DNA of 9,758 bases from DAISWO01 sp036826295. GTDB lineage: Bacteria > Patescibacteriota > Saccharimonadia > Saccharimonadales > JAGQNJ01. Where the stretch lies: the NCBI GenBank assembly GCA_036826295.1, contig DAISWO010000010.1:1-9758 (forward strand). Direction: 5' to 3'. The position numbers and the translations under genes were made by a program. A model generated the notes under the pieces. It was not told where the DNA came from. It ran no database searches and was given only the letters and a program-made list of their open reading frames with translations. This document shows positions 1-4,619 of the stretch, in pieces. Each line of letters begins with the position of its first letter. The stretch's first letter is position 1.

Positions 1-70
1 TAGCTCAGTTGTTTAGAGCGCGTCCTTGCCAAGGACGAGGCCAGGGGTTAGAGTCCCCTCACCCGCACCA
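1..70 (+). tRNA. tRNA-Gly(GCC), 5' end cut by window edge
   Basis: The sequence starts at canonical tRNA position 8. The D stem is GCTC/GAGC, the anticodon stem CGTCC/GGACG, the loop TTGCCAA (anticodon GCC, glycine), and the T stem AGGGG/CCCCT. The 3' acceptor strand is CACCCGC, with discriminator A and an encoded CCA. The missing 7 nt should be GCGGGTG. The odd part is the elbow. The D loop reads AGTTGTTTA (T at position 19 instead of G) and the T loop reads TTAGAGT (A at position 56 instead of C). The standard G19-C56 tertiary pair thus becomes U19-A56, a matched change. Every visible stem is intact, so this is a real tRNA rather than a decayed copy. The tail at 54-70 is repeated downstream at 237-253 and 684-700. 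Confidence 0.95.
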
Positions 71-103
71 ATCAAAGAACGTCCCGATGGGGCGTTTTTT
101 GAT
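71..103 (+). terminator. Intrinsic terminator after tRNA-Gly
   Basis: A 15-bp hairpin (71-85 with 89-103, loop GAT) starts directly after the CCA. Thirteen pairs are Watson-Crick and two are G-U. The GC-rich core CCC/GGG is followed by a six-T run (95-100). The A-rich left arm also pairs with that T run, so the hairpin could stop transcription from either side. Confidence 0.85.
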
Positions 104-236
104 TGGTATGATGTGGTTCTAACGCCTGCCAAAAGAGGCCAGGGTGAGAACAGCCTGTGGCTGTTCGCAAGGCAGCCATCCGGTGCAGCTGTGCTGCTAA
201 CCGCGATGCTGCGGGGTCGCGGAACGTGACTAGAGG
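104..236. other. Non-coding, hairpin-rich segment
   Basis: No convincing gene lies here. Three close hairpins are visible: GAACAGCC/GGCTGTTC with loop TGT (148-166), GCAGC/GCTGC with loop TGT (185-197), and CCGCGA/TCGCGG (201-222). The segment sits between two copies of the tRNA-Gly 3' tail. It could be a structured RNA, or the residue of an element integrated at the tRNA. An open frame runs through it from inside the tRNA (26-229), but its N-terminal part is just tRNA sequence, so it is not called as a gene. Confidence 0.5.
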
Positions 237-253
237 TCCCCTCACCCGCACCA
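237..253 (+). repeat. Second copy of tRNA-Gly 3' tail (att-like)
   Basis: TCCCCTCACCCGCACCA is identical over 17 nt to tRNA-Gly positions 54-70, 183 bp downstream. The match extends upstream as TAGAG (231-235, with one inserted G), including the unusual A56 base of the tRNA. Downstream, TCAA follows both copies, apart from one inserted A. No tRNA body precedes this copy. Duplicated tRNA 3' ends are the classic footprint of tyrosine-recombinase integration, so this is probably an att-type scar. No integrase gene is visible. Confidence 0.7.
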
Positions 254-263
254 TCAAGAATTT

Positions 264-506
264 ATGAAACGATATATTAAAACAGTATCCATTTATTTTG
301 TCGCGATAATTGCTATATCTTTAGTTGCTGAATTCTTCTTTTTCAATGGTGCTCATCCTGAGTGTGCTGTAAATGATAGTGTTGGACCTTGTGAGTTTGT
401 CCCAAGAGTTTCTGAGTATGTCATTTTTACATCGTTAATTCTACTCCCATTCTTAGTGGCACAACTTCTTTATATTTTTATGAAGAATAAAAAGTCCCGT
501 AGTTAA
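264..506 (+). CDS. Small two-helix membrane protein, unknown function
   Basis: This is an 80-residue protein that I do not recognise. A basic start (MKRYIK) leads into a first hydrophobic helix at about residues 8-28. A polar loop with two cysteines (C34, C43) follows, likely extracytoplasmic. A second helix spans about residues 51-73 and the tail is basic (KNKKSRS). This layout predicts both ends in the cytoplasm and a possible disulfide in the loop. No Shine-Dalgarno is present; the ATG lies 10 bp after the duplicated tRNA tail, and a clear terminator begins within 20 bp of the stop. It lies between tRNA-tail repeats, so it may be cargo of a small integrated element. The membrane topology and the terminator support a real gene, but short ORFs are always uncertain. 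Confidence 0.55.
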   Translation: MKRYIKTVSIYFVAIIAISLVAEFFFFNGAHPECAVNDSVGPCEFVPRVSEYVIFTSLILLPFLVAQLLYIFMKNKKSRS

Positions 507-519
507 ACTGCTAGTCCAA

Positions 520-553
520 AAGAATGCCCCAGTTTTGCTGGGGTTTTCTTTTT
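520..553 (+). terminator. Intrinsic terminator after the small membrane gene
   Basis: The stem CCCCAG (527-532) pairs with CTGGGG (538-543) around loop TTTTG, followed by TTTTCTTTTT. The preceding A-rich stretch can pair with the T tail, so it may act in both directions. Confidence 0.85.
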
Positions 554-683
554 GCAGTGAAAGAAACTGAATTGTTTCAGTTTCGTAGGACTCTAACAGG
601 CGGAGTGATGTCGAGCAATTTTGCGAGACCGTGAGCCGGGTCGGCGAGTAAAAACCAAAGGTTTTTAACTTATTGACAGAACA
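554..683. other. Second non-coding, hairpin-rich segment
   Basis: No gene is supported here. Visible structures are GAAACTGA/TCAGTTTC (563-584), GTC-GA-GC/GC-GA-GAC with tandem G-A mismatches (about 610-630), and TAAAAACC/GGTTTTTA with loop AAA (649-667). The layout repeats that of 104-236: it follows a terminator, carries a TCTAAC-containing stretch (592-597; compare 118-123), has several hairpins, and ends in a tRNA-like tail. This may be a diverged relative of the first segment or a structured RNA. A perfect TTGACA (673-678) has no matching -10 box. Confidence 0.45.
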
Positions 684-700
684 TCCCCTCGCCCGCTCCA
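684..700 (+). repeat. Third, diverged tRNA-Gly 3' tail
   Basis: TCCCCTCGCCCGCTCCA matches the tRNA-Gly tail at 15 of 17 positions. One difference is in the acceptor strand and one is at the discriminator base (T instead of A). U73 is common in other bacterial tRNA-Gly genes, so this copy may derive from a different glycine tRNA. No tRNA body lies upstream. It is best read as a third attachment-type scar. Confidence 0.55.
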
Positions 701-712
701 AATTACTAATGC

Positions 713-742
713 TTATTGTTCTATCTCACGAGCTACTATAAT
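713..742 (+). promoter_or_regulatory. Promoter for the 751 gene, near-leaderless
   Basis: A perfect TATAAT lies at 737-742 with a weak TTATTG at 713-718 (18-bp spacer). The expected start of transcription, 7-9 bp past the -10 box, falls at or just before the ATG at 751. There is no room for a Shine-Dalgarno, so the mRNA is probably leaderless. Confidence 0.65.
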
Positions 743-750
743 ATTAGTTC

Positions 751-1566
751 ATGAATAAGAATCAATTTGGATTCTCCCATACAATTGTGTTAATTATCGT
801 TGTTGTTATTGGTGTTGTAGGGTTTGCAGGCTGGCAAGTATTTAGGGCTGATAAAAATAAAGACGTTGCAGAGAACTTGCAACAGACCCAACCAAACCCT
901 TCAGAAAATTTACAAGAGCAGGTTGAATGTGCAGAAACAGGGCCTGGTCTATTCACTAAAGATATTACGGAGCTGTCTGCTATTTCTCTGATTCAGAACC
1001 CAATTCGCGTGATCGGTGGTAACAATATCAAGACACACTCCTTCGTTGAGGTAACGCAAAAATCTCCTATCTACGCTCCTATGGATTCTACACTAACTGG
1101 GGGTGCAAATTATTATGAGACGATGGGCGAGAATCCTGTTTCGAAAGTGCAATACCTATTGTCATTTAGTAACGGTTGCGATATAAATTACTGGCTCGAC
1201 CATCTAGTCGATGTGCCGGATAATATCAAGAAGGCTTTTCCGCCCAAACCGCAGAACGATACACGATCAGCTAAGGTGAAGCAGGTAAAAGTAAAAGCTG
1301 GTGATTTGGTTGGCTACTCTAACCAATCAGGAACCGCACGGTTTGACTTTGGTGTGCTAGATTTGGATGGTCCGGAGACAGTTTTAACGACTGATTCTAG
1401 GTTCAAGGATAATGAAATCGTGAAAACATCAGACAAATATCGCCATGCAGTCTGTCCGTACCAATTCTATGATGCAACTAAGATCAAACAATATGTCAGC
1501 CTTTTTGACACAAGCTCAGACTCTGACCAAGAGATTATCGTCAATCTTTGCAAGGCTTTGAAATAA
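751..1566 (+). CDS. Membrane-anchored M23-like protein without its HxH motif
   Basis: The protein has 271 residues. Residues 8-31 form one membrane segment (a GFSHTIVLIIVVVIG anchor of a style I recall from Saccharibacteria). A polar Asn/Gln/Glu linker follows, then an extracytoplasmic domain from about residue 60. The order of short motifs recalls M23 (lysostaphin-type) peptidases: H96-S-F-V-E100 where HxGxD would sit, 'PIYAPMDSTLTG' (106-117) where the 'pVyApadGtV' strand sits, 'LDHL' (149-152), 'VKAGDLVGY' (181-189), and 'TARFDFGVLD' (195-204). In active M23 enzymes the last block carries HxH; here those positions are R197 and D199, so zinc catalysis is unlikely. Cysteines at 60, 143, 235 and 267 could form disulfides outside the cell. 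The family assignment is inference from motif order. A binding or scaffold role at the cell wall, or an unrelated beta-rich domain, is possible. Confidence 0.8.
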   Translation: MNKNQFGFSHTIVLIIVVVIGVVGFAGWQVFRADKNKDVAENLQQTQPNPSENLQEQVECAETGPGLFTKDITELSAISLIQNPIRVIGGNNIKTHSFVEVTQKSPIYAPMDSTLTGGANYYETMGENPVSKVQYLLSFSNGCDINYWLDHLVDVPDNIKKAFPPKPQNDTRSAKVKQVKVKAGDLVGYSNQSGTARFDFGVLDLDGPETVLTTDSRFKDNEIVKTSDKYRHAVCPYQFYDATKIKQYVSLFDTSSDSDQEIIVNLCKALK

Positions 1567-1570
1567 GCCT

Positions 1571-1600
1571 TTAGGAATATACTCGATAACCATTTATAAT
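1571..1600 (+). promoter_or_regulatory. Promoter for the DUF5679-like gene
   Basis: A perfect TATAAT (1595-1600) lies 18 bp after a poor -35 (TTAGGA, 1571-1576). A roughly 27-nt A/T-rich leader with a strong AAGGAGAG Shine-Dalgarno (1621-1628) precedes the ATG at 1635, which suggests high expression. Confidence 0.65.
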
Positions 1601-1634
1601 AAATTAAGTTAATAATTAAAAAGGAGAGATAGAC

Positions 1635-1826
1635 ATGGCTACAGGATACTGCGTTAAATGTAAGGAAAAAGGCGTTGAATTGTCAGCACCAGAAATTGTA
1701 CAAACTGCTAAAGGCGGATTCATGGCTAAAGGGAAGCACGAAAAATGTGGAACAACTGTTTGTGCGATGATGTCTAAAGAAAATGCTGAAAAAGAAGTAG
1801 AAGCCGGCGCGAAAAAGTCTTACTAA
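1635..1826 (+). CDS. DUF5679-type mini zinc-ribbon protein
   Basis: This 63-residue protein begins MATGYCVKCK, which I recognise as the DUF5679 family start, common in Patescibacteria. C6 and C9 form one knuckle (CVKC). The second half has 'KGKHEKCGTTVCAMM' with H35, C38 and C43, giving a plausible four-ligand metal site (C6, C9, C38 and either H35 or C43). This is less regular than the usual CxxC-CxxC. The C-terminus is charged (KENAEKEVEAGAKKSY). The function of the family is unknown; its small size and ribbon fold suggest nucleic-acid or ribosome association, which is inference. It has a strong Shine-Dalgarno, its own promoter and its own terminator, so it is a monocistronic and probably well expressed unit. 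Confidence 0.9.
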   Translation: MATGYCVKCKEKGVELSAPEIVQTAKGGFMAKGKHEKCGTTVCAMMSKENAEKEVEAGAKKSY

Positions 1827-1848
1827 CATTTAAAGAACGTGGCTTATT

Positions 1849-1877
1849 AAAGAGACGATTAAAACTCGTCTCTTTTT
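1849..1877 (+). terminator. Intrinsic terminator after the DUF5679-like gene
   Basis: AAAGAGACGA (1849-1858) pairs perfectly with TCGTCTCTTT (1866-1875) around loop TTAAAAC, giving 10 bp. The T run continues to 1877. Confidence 0.9.
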
Positions 1878-1894
1878 ATAATGAAAAATATTAT

Positions 1895-1924
1895 TTGTTA
1901 AAAAAACGCATATTTGCATACAAT
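1895..1924 (+). promoter_or_regulatory. Promoter for the SGNH hydrolase gene
   Basis: TTGTTA (1895-1900) and TACAAT (1919-1924) are separated by 18 bp, placing transcription start near 1931. This argues against the upstream TTG at 1895 as the start codon, since that codon would be the -35 box itself. Confidence 0.55.
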
Positions 1925-1939
1925 AGCGATATTGGTCCT

Positions 1940-2683
1940 ATGGGATTAACTATCGGTGCTATGCTGTACAGAGTGAAAAGAAAGCATAAGCGTGGAAAGA
2001 AGTATTTAAAGATGATTTTATTGGTATTTGGAGTAATAGTAATCACGGAAGTTTTAGCACTTGTTTGGCTAGCGAGCAGTGTAGGGCGTTACAAGGCTTT
2101 TTGGGAGTCGAAAGCTAAAGAAGGTGGGGAGATTACTTATCTGGCGCTTGGTGATTCTGCGGCACAGGGTATTGGTGCCAGTAGCCCTATGAAGGGTTAT
2201 GTCGGCGTGATAGCAAACAGGATTGCGGAAAAAACCGGTAAATCAGTAAAAATCACCAATATCAGTAAAACTGGTGCAAAAATGAGCGATTACTTGCAAA
2301 ATCAAGCGCCTTTAGTTAAAAAGAAACGGGCTGATATCGTGACTATTGAAATTGGCGCTAATGATGTCGCAAGTTACGACTCAAAGAAATTCAGAGATGA
2401 GTTCAGAAAAGTATTGCAGACACTACCAGACGGAACATTCGTATCCAATATGCCACTATTTAACAGTAGGCCGGGCAGTACTAATAATGCCAAGCTGGCT
2501 AGCAAAGTCATAGAAGAAGAACTAAAGAACTATCCAAAACTTGTTTTTGTTGACTTGCAAAAACAAACGACAGAGAATCGAAGTATTTTTGGATTTGCGC
2601 CTGATTTATTTCATCCCAACAATCTAAGTTACAAAAACTGGGCTGATGCGTTTTGGATAGAGATTCATCCAACGATTGACTAG
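1940..2683 (+). CDS. Membrane-anchored SGNH/GDSL hydrolase
   Basis: The protein has 247 residues from this ATG. A very basic stretch (RVKRKHKRGKKYLK) precedes a single membrane helix (about residues 25-46); the catalytic domain should face outward. The SGNH blocks are present: GDS (71-73; nucleophile Ser73), the 'NISKTGAKM' region (about 107-115) as block II, GAND (139-142; oxyanion Gly139 and Asn141), and DLFHPN (222-227; catalytic Asp222 and His225). The family hydrolyses esters, from lipids to O-acetyl groups on cell-wall polymers; the substrate cannot be told from sequence. Its neighbours, an L,D-transpeptidase and an M23-like protein, favour an envelope substrate. The start is uncertain: the frame opens at TTG 1895, but a promoter overlaps that codon, so the first ATG after the predicted transcription start was chosen. 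ATG 1961 is the main alternative. No Shine-Dalgarno precedes either ATG. Confidence 0.88.
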   Translation: MGLTIGAMLYRVKRKHKRGKKYLKMILLVFGVIVITEVLALVWLASSVGRYKAFWESKAKEGGEITYLALGDSAAQGIGASSPMKGYVGVIANRIAEKTGKSVKITNISKTGAKMSDYLQNQAPLVKKKRADIVTIEIGANDVASYDSKKFRDEFRKVLQTLPDGTFVSNMPLFNSRPGSTNNAKLASKVIEEELKNYPKLVFVDLQKQTTENRSIFGFAPDLFHPNNLSYKNWADAFWIEIHPTID

Positions 2684-2704
2684 ATGAGCAAAATGTAGTA
2701 CTAT
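2676..2704 (+). promoter_or_regulatory. Strong leaderless promoter for the L,D-transpeptidase gene
   Basis: TTGACT (2676-2681) and TACTAT (2699-2704) have the ideal 17-bp spacer. Seven bp past the -10 box is 2711, the A of the ATG, so the transcript should be leaderless. The -35 box overlaps the last codons and the stop of the SGNH gene. Confidence 0.7.
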
Positions 2705-2710
2705 ATAAAT

Positions 2711-3373
2711 ATGATTAAAAGGCTTTATAGGAGAATCTTGTCGTTATCAGCGATAACTGTGGTTTTATTTAGCTCAATTTTTATTCCGTCTTCTAGCGTT
2801 TCGGCCGTTACTGCTGAAAGCGGTAACTGTCGGATTGCTGTAAGCGGAGTAACAGTTCGTCAAGTCCAAGCCAAAGTTGGGGTTGCACAGGATGGTGTAC
2901 TTGGTCCCGCAACCTGTAACGCTATTAAGTCGTATCAATGTACGAAGAATATTAACGTTGATGGAATTGTGGGTCCGCAAACATGGGGTATTATGCGAGG
3001 CAATACACCTCCAAGAGGTACTAGAATCTGTGCAGACCTTCGTAACCAAAAACTATGGTTATCAAAAAATGGAGTGCGAACATATACTGCGGTCAGAATG
3101 CGATCTGGTGATCCGAGACTCAGTCAGTCAGAACCAACAAAAGTGGGTAATCATCGAATCTATTACAAAAATATCGATCATATATCATCGATTTTTGGAT
3201 CCCCGATGCCATATGCGATGTTCTTTTACGGCGGTCAAGCAATTCACGAATCCACATTTAGTACAGCAGGTAGCCATGGATGTATAAACGTCACCCACGC
3301 TGACGCCAAAAAGCTCTGGAATAATTCTCCTGTAGGTACACCAGTCAGTATCTGGGGCGCCCGACCTGTCTAA
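2711..3373 (+). CDS. Exported L,D-transpeptidase with peptidoglycan-binding domain
   Basis: The protein has 220 residues. A signal peptide spans about 1-32: basic MIKRLYRRI, a hydrophobic core, and a likely cut after SVSA. A PG_binding_1 domain covers about 47-96, with the repeated 'DGVLGPATCNAIKSYQ' and 'DGIVGPQTWGIM' features. A YkuD L,D-transpeptidase domain covers about 104-217, with His179, the 'SHGCIN' motif (188-193) and nucleophile Cys191. Such enzymes cross-link peptidoglycan stem peptides 3-to-3 or attach proteins to them. Cysteines 40, 69, 77 and 107 lie in and around the binding domain and probably pair as disulfides, consistent with export. The ATG follows a leaderless promoter and lies 27 bp after the SGNH stop. 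In an episymbiont the enzyme may act on its own wall or at the contact zone with the host wall; the second idea is speculation. Confidence 0.93.
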   Translation: MIKRLYRRILSLSAITVVLFSSIFIPSSSVSAVTAESGNCRIAVSGVTVRQVQAKVGVAQDGVLGPATCNAIKSYQCTKNINVDGIVGPQTWGIMRGNTPPRGTRICADLRNQKLWLSKNGVRTYTAVRMRSGDPRLSQSEPTKVGNHRIYYKNIDHISSIFGSPMPYAMFFYGGQAIHESTFSTAGSHGCINVTHADAKKLWNNSPVGTPVSIWGARPV

Positions 3374-3412
3374 CTAATATCTTGATAAATCTAATCGGCA
3401 TTGTTATCTGAC

Positions 3413-3443
3413 CTGACATCTAGACGAATCTTTTTGCTAATAT
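3413..3443 (+). promoter_or_regulatory. Putative leaderless promoter for the 3450 gene
   Basis: TAATAT (3438-3443) ends 7 bp before the A of ATG 3450. CTGACA (3413-3418) is a near-consensus -35, although the 19-bp spacer is long. There is no Shine-Dalgarno. Confidence 0.5.
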
Positions 3444-3449
3444 GTATTG

Positions 3450-4313
3450 ATGAAAATCAAAAAACAAAAGATTAGTCTCAGCAGGGAAAAAGTAATCCAG
3501 CAGGCGATTCCTTTGTCGCTAACCTTTATCGTATGCTTTATTATGATTTTGTTGCTGTGGCTGGAGGTTGTGGTGCTTAATATGTTTATCTCTGAGCCAA
3601 TCTCAACAACGGTAAGATTTTCTGATATTCTCGTTGGCTTAACTGTGTATTTAAAAACATCGATTGATTTCGCTATTTATATTGGGCGGATGATGGATAA
3701 AAACCCAGGTATGAAGGGCAGGATTGGCATTGAAATTGGTACGGCCATGGGTAATGCACTGGGTACCATGCTTATTCTGTTGATTTGGGCGTTTTTCAAA
3801 GAGATTGATTGGCTTCTAGGACTCATGGTGTTACTTGCTGGGCTGGTGCTAATGAGGTTAGCGCAGGACGGGGTCAGTTATATCGACACACAGAACACCT
3901 CTTATCCTAAAATATTTAGAATTATTGTTGAAAAGTTGAAGTGGATACTCGAGTCGTGGAATAAGATTGTAGAACCGTTTTTATCTAGGGTCGTACCGTC
4001 GCATTCACTAAAGGCGGTTACCAAAAATACGTTATTAGGCTTGCTTGCAATATCATTTACTGTTCCGTTTATTCTGGGTCTGGATGATTTTGCTGGATAT
4101 GTACCGTTATTTAATATTGTGAATGTGTTTGGTTTCGGTATCGGTGTGATGTTAGGACATATGATACTTAATATTTTTTTGTATATCTCACCAAAACGTA
4201 CAATCAGAACTGTAAAAAATCCGATAGTGTCATTTGTCGGATCGATAGCCTTTATTTTCTTGGCAGTGTGGGGCTTTATTGAGGCCTACAAGCTTTTGTT
4301 TGTACATGGTTAA
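3450..4313 (+). CDS. Polytopic membrane protein with an internal two-fold repeat
   Basis: The protein has 287 residues and about six to seven hydrophobic segments (roughly 22-47, 57-80, 95-115, 121-137, 195-211, 220-246, 258-284). It contains two similar halves. 'SIDFAIY' (71-77) with 'GTAMGNALGTM' (97-107) corresponds to 'LDDFAGY' (211-217) with 'GFGIGVMLGHM' (228-238). The shared pattern is DFAxY followed by GxxxGxxLGxM. Such inverted or tandem duplication with an acidic residue inside the membrane is typical of small transporters of the LysE/CadD/MntP type; assignment to that group is inference and the substrate is unknown. A middle cytoplasmic loop (about 140-190) is amphipathic and basic. 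ATG 3450 fits the -10 spacing and is preferred over TTG 3447. It is a stand-alone gene between the cell-wall genes and the tRNA pair. Confidence 0.85.
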   Translation: MKIKKQKISLSREKVIQQAIPLSLTFIVCFIMILLLWLEVVVLNMFISEPISTTVRFSDILVGLTVYLKTSIDFAIYIGRMMDKNPGMKGRIGIEIGTAMGNALGTMLILLIWAFFKEIDWLLGLMVLLAGLVLMRLAQDGVSYIDTQNTSYPKIFRIIVEKLKWILESWNKIVEPFLSRVVPSHSLKAVTKNTLLGLLAISFTVPFILGLDDFAGYVPLFNIVNVFGFGIGVMLGHMILNIFLYISPKRTIRTVKNPIVSFVGSIAFIFLAVWGFIEAYKLLFVHG

Positions 4314-4372
4314 TAAAAAAGTCTAAAGGCCAACACAGTTATTTGATAGAATACTAGGTAGTGCGATCGCGT

Positions 4373-4446
4373 GGTGCGTTGGCCGAGAAGTTAGGCACAG
4401 GTCTGCAAAACCTGTTAGACGGGGGCGGTACCCGTACGCACCTCCA
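4373..4446 (+). tRNA. tRNA-Cys(GCA) with aberrant T loop
   Basis: The acceptor GGTGCGT/ACGCACC is fully paired, with discriminator T and encoded CCA (U73 is a cysteine identity element). The anticodon stem CAGGT/ACCTG holds loop CTGCAAA, anticodon GCA. The D stem is GCC/GGC and the T stem ACGGG/CCCGT. The T loop (4424-4430) is GGCGGTA: T54 and T55 are both G, and A58 is G, while C56 is kept. In the D loop (GAGAAGTTA), the base before the conserved G19 is A rather than G. The stems are perfect, so the gene is not simply decaying. A possible -10 box, TAGAAT (4347-4352), lies 20 bp upstream. It is probably co-transcribed with tRNA-Leu, 24 bp downstream. Confidence 0.93.
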
Positions 4447-4470
4447 AGTAGAAATGCTTGGCGAAGATCA

Positions 4471-4556
4471 GGGCAGGTGGCGGAATTGGTATACGCGTTC
4501 GACTTAAAATCGAATGTCCAAAAGACGTGCGGGTTCAAGTCCCGCCCTGCCCACCA
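4471..4556 (+). tRNA. tRNA-Leu(TAA)
   Basis: The acceptor GGGCAGG/CCTGCCC has discriminator A and encoded CCA. The anticodon stem TTCGA/TCGAA holds loop CTTAAAA, anticodon TAA. A long variable arm with GTC/GAC, typical of class II tRNAs, is present. The T arm is GCGGG-TTCAAGT-CCCGC and the D loop keeps the GG pair. The elbow is fully canonical, unlike the neighbouring tRNA-Cys. Confidence 0.97.
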
Positions 4557-4585
4557 AGATTATTGACCATTTTTCGTAGCCAAAG

Positions 4586-4616
4586 TGCTACAATATAAGT
4601 ACTAATATTGGAGGTG
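4586..4616 (+). promoter_or_regulatory. lemA promoter and Shine-Dalgarno
   Basis: An extended -10, TGCTACAAT (4586-4594), lies after the tRNA-Leu gene. TTGACC (4563-4568) is upstream, but its 20-bp spacer is too long for a normal -35. GTAGC/GCTAC (4576-4580 and 4587-4591) forms an inverted repeat overlapping the -10 box, a possible operator. A strong GGAGGTG (4610-4616) lies just before ATG 4620 and fixes that start over the in-frame TTG at 4608. Confidence 0.6.
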
Positions 4617-4619
4617 AAA

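Noticed and set aside
26..229. 67-residue plus-strand ORF
   Set aside because: It begins inside the tRNA-Gly anticodon region and its N-terminal part is translated tRNA and terminator; there is no independent start signal.
673..678. Perfect TTGACA as a -35 box
   Set aside because: No -10 hexamer lies 15-19 bp downstream; the region is instead filled by the tRNA-like tail.
453..701. 82-residue minus-strand ORF
   Set aside because: It runs across a terminator, hairpins and the tail of the small membrane gene, has no promoter or Shine-Dalgarno, and no domain-like composition.
1881..1901. ATG after the DUF5679 terminator
   Set aside because: It opens only six codons before a stop; it is not a gene or the start of the SGNH gene.
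2877..3287. 136-residue ORF overlapping the L,D-transpeptidase gene
   Set aside because: It is a shadow frame inside a gene with clear domains and catalytic motifs.
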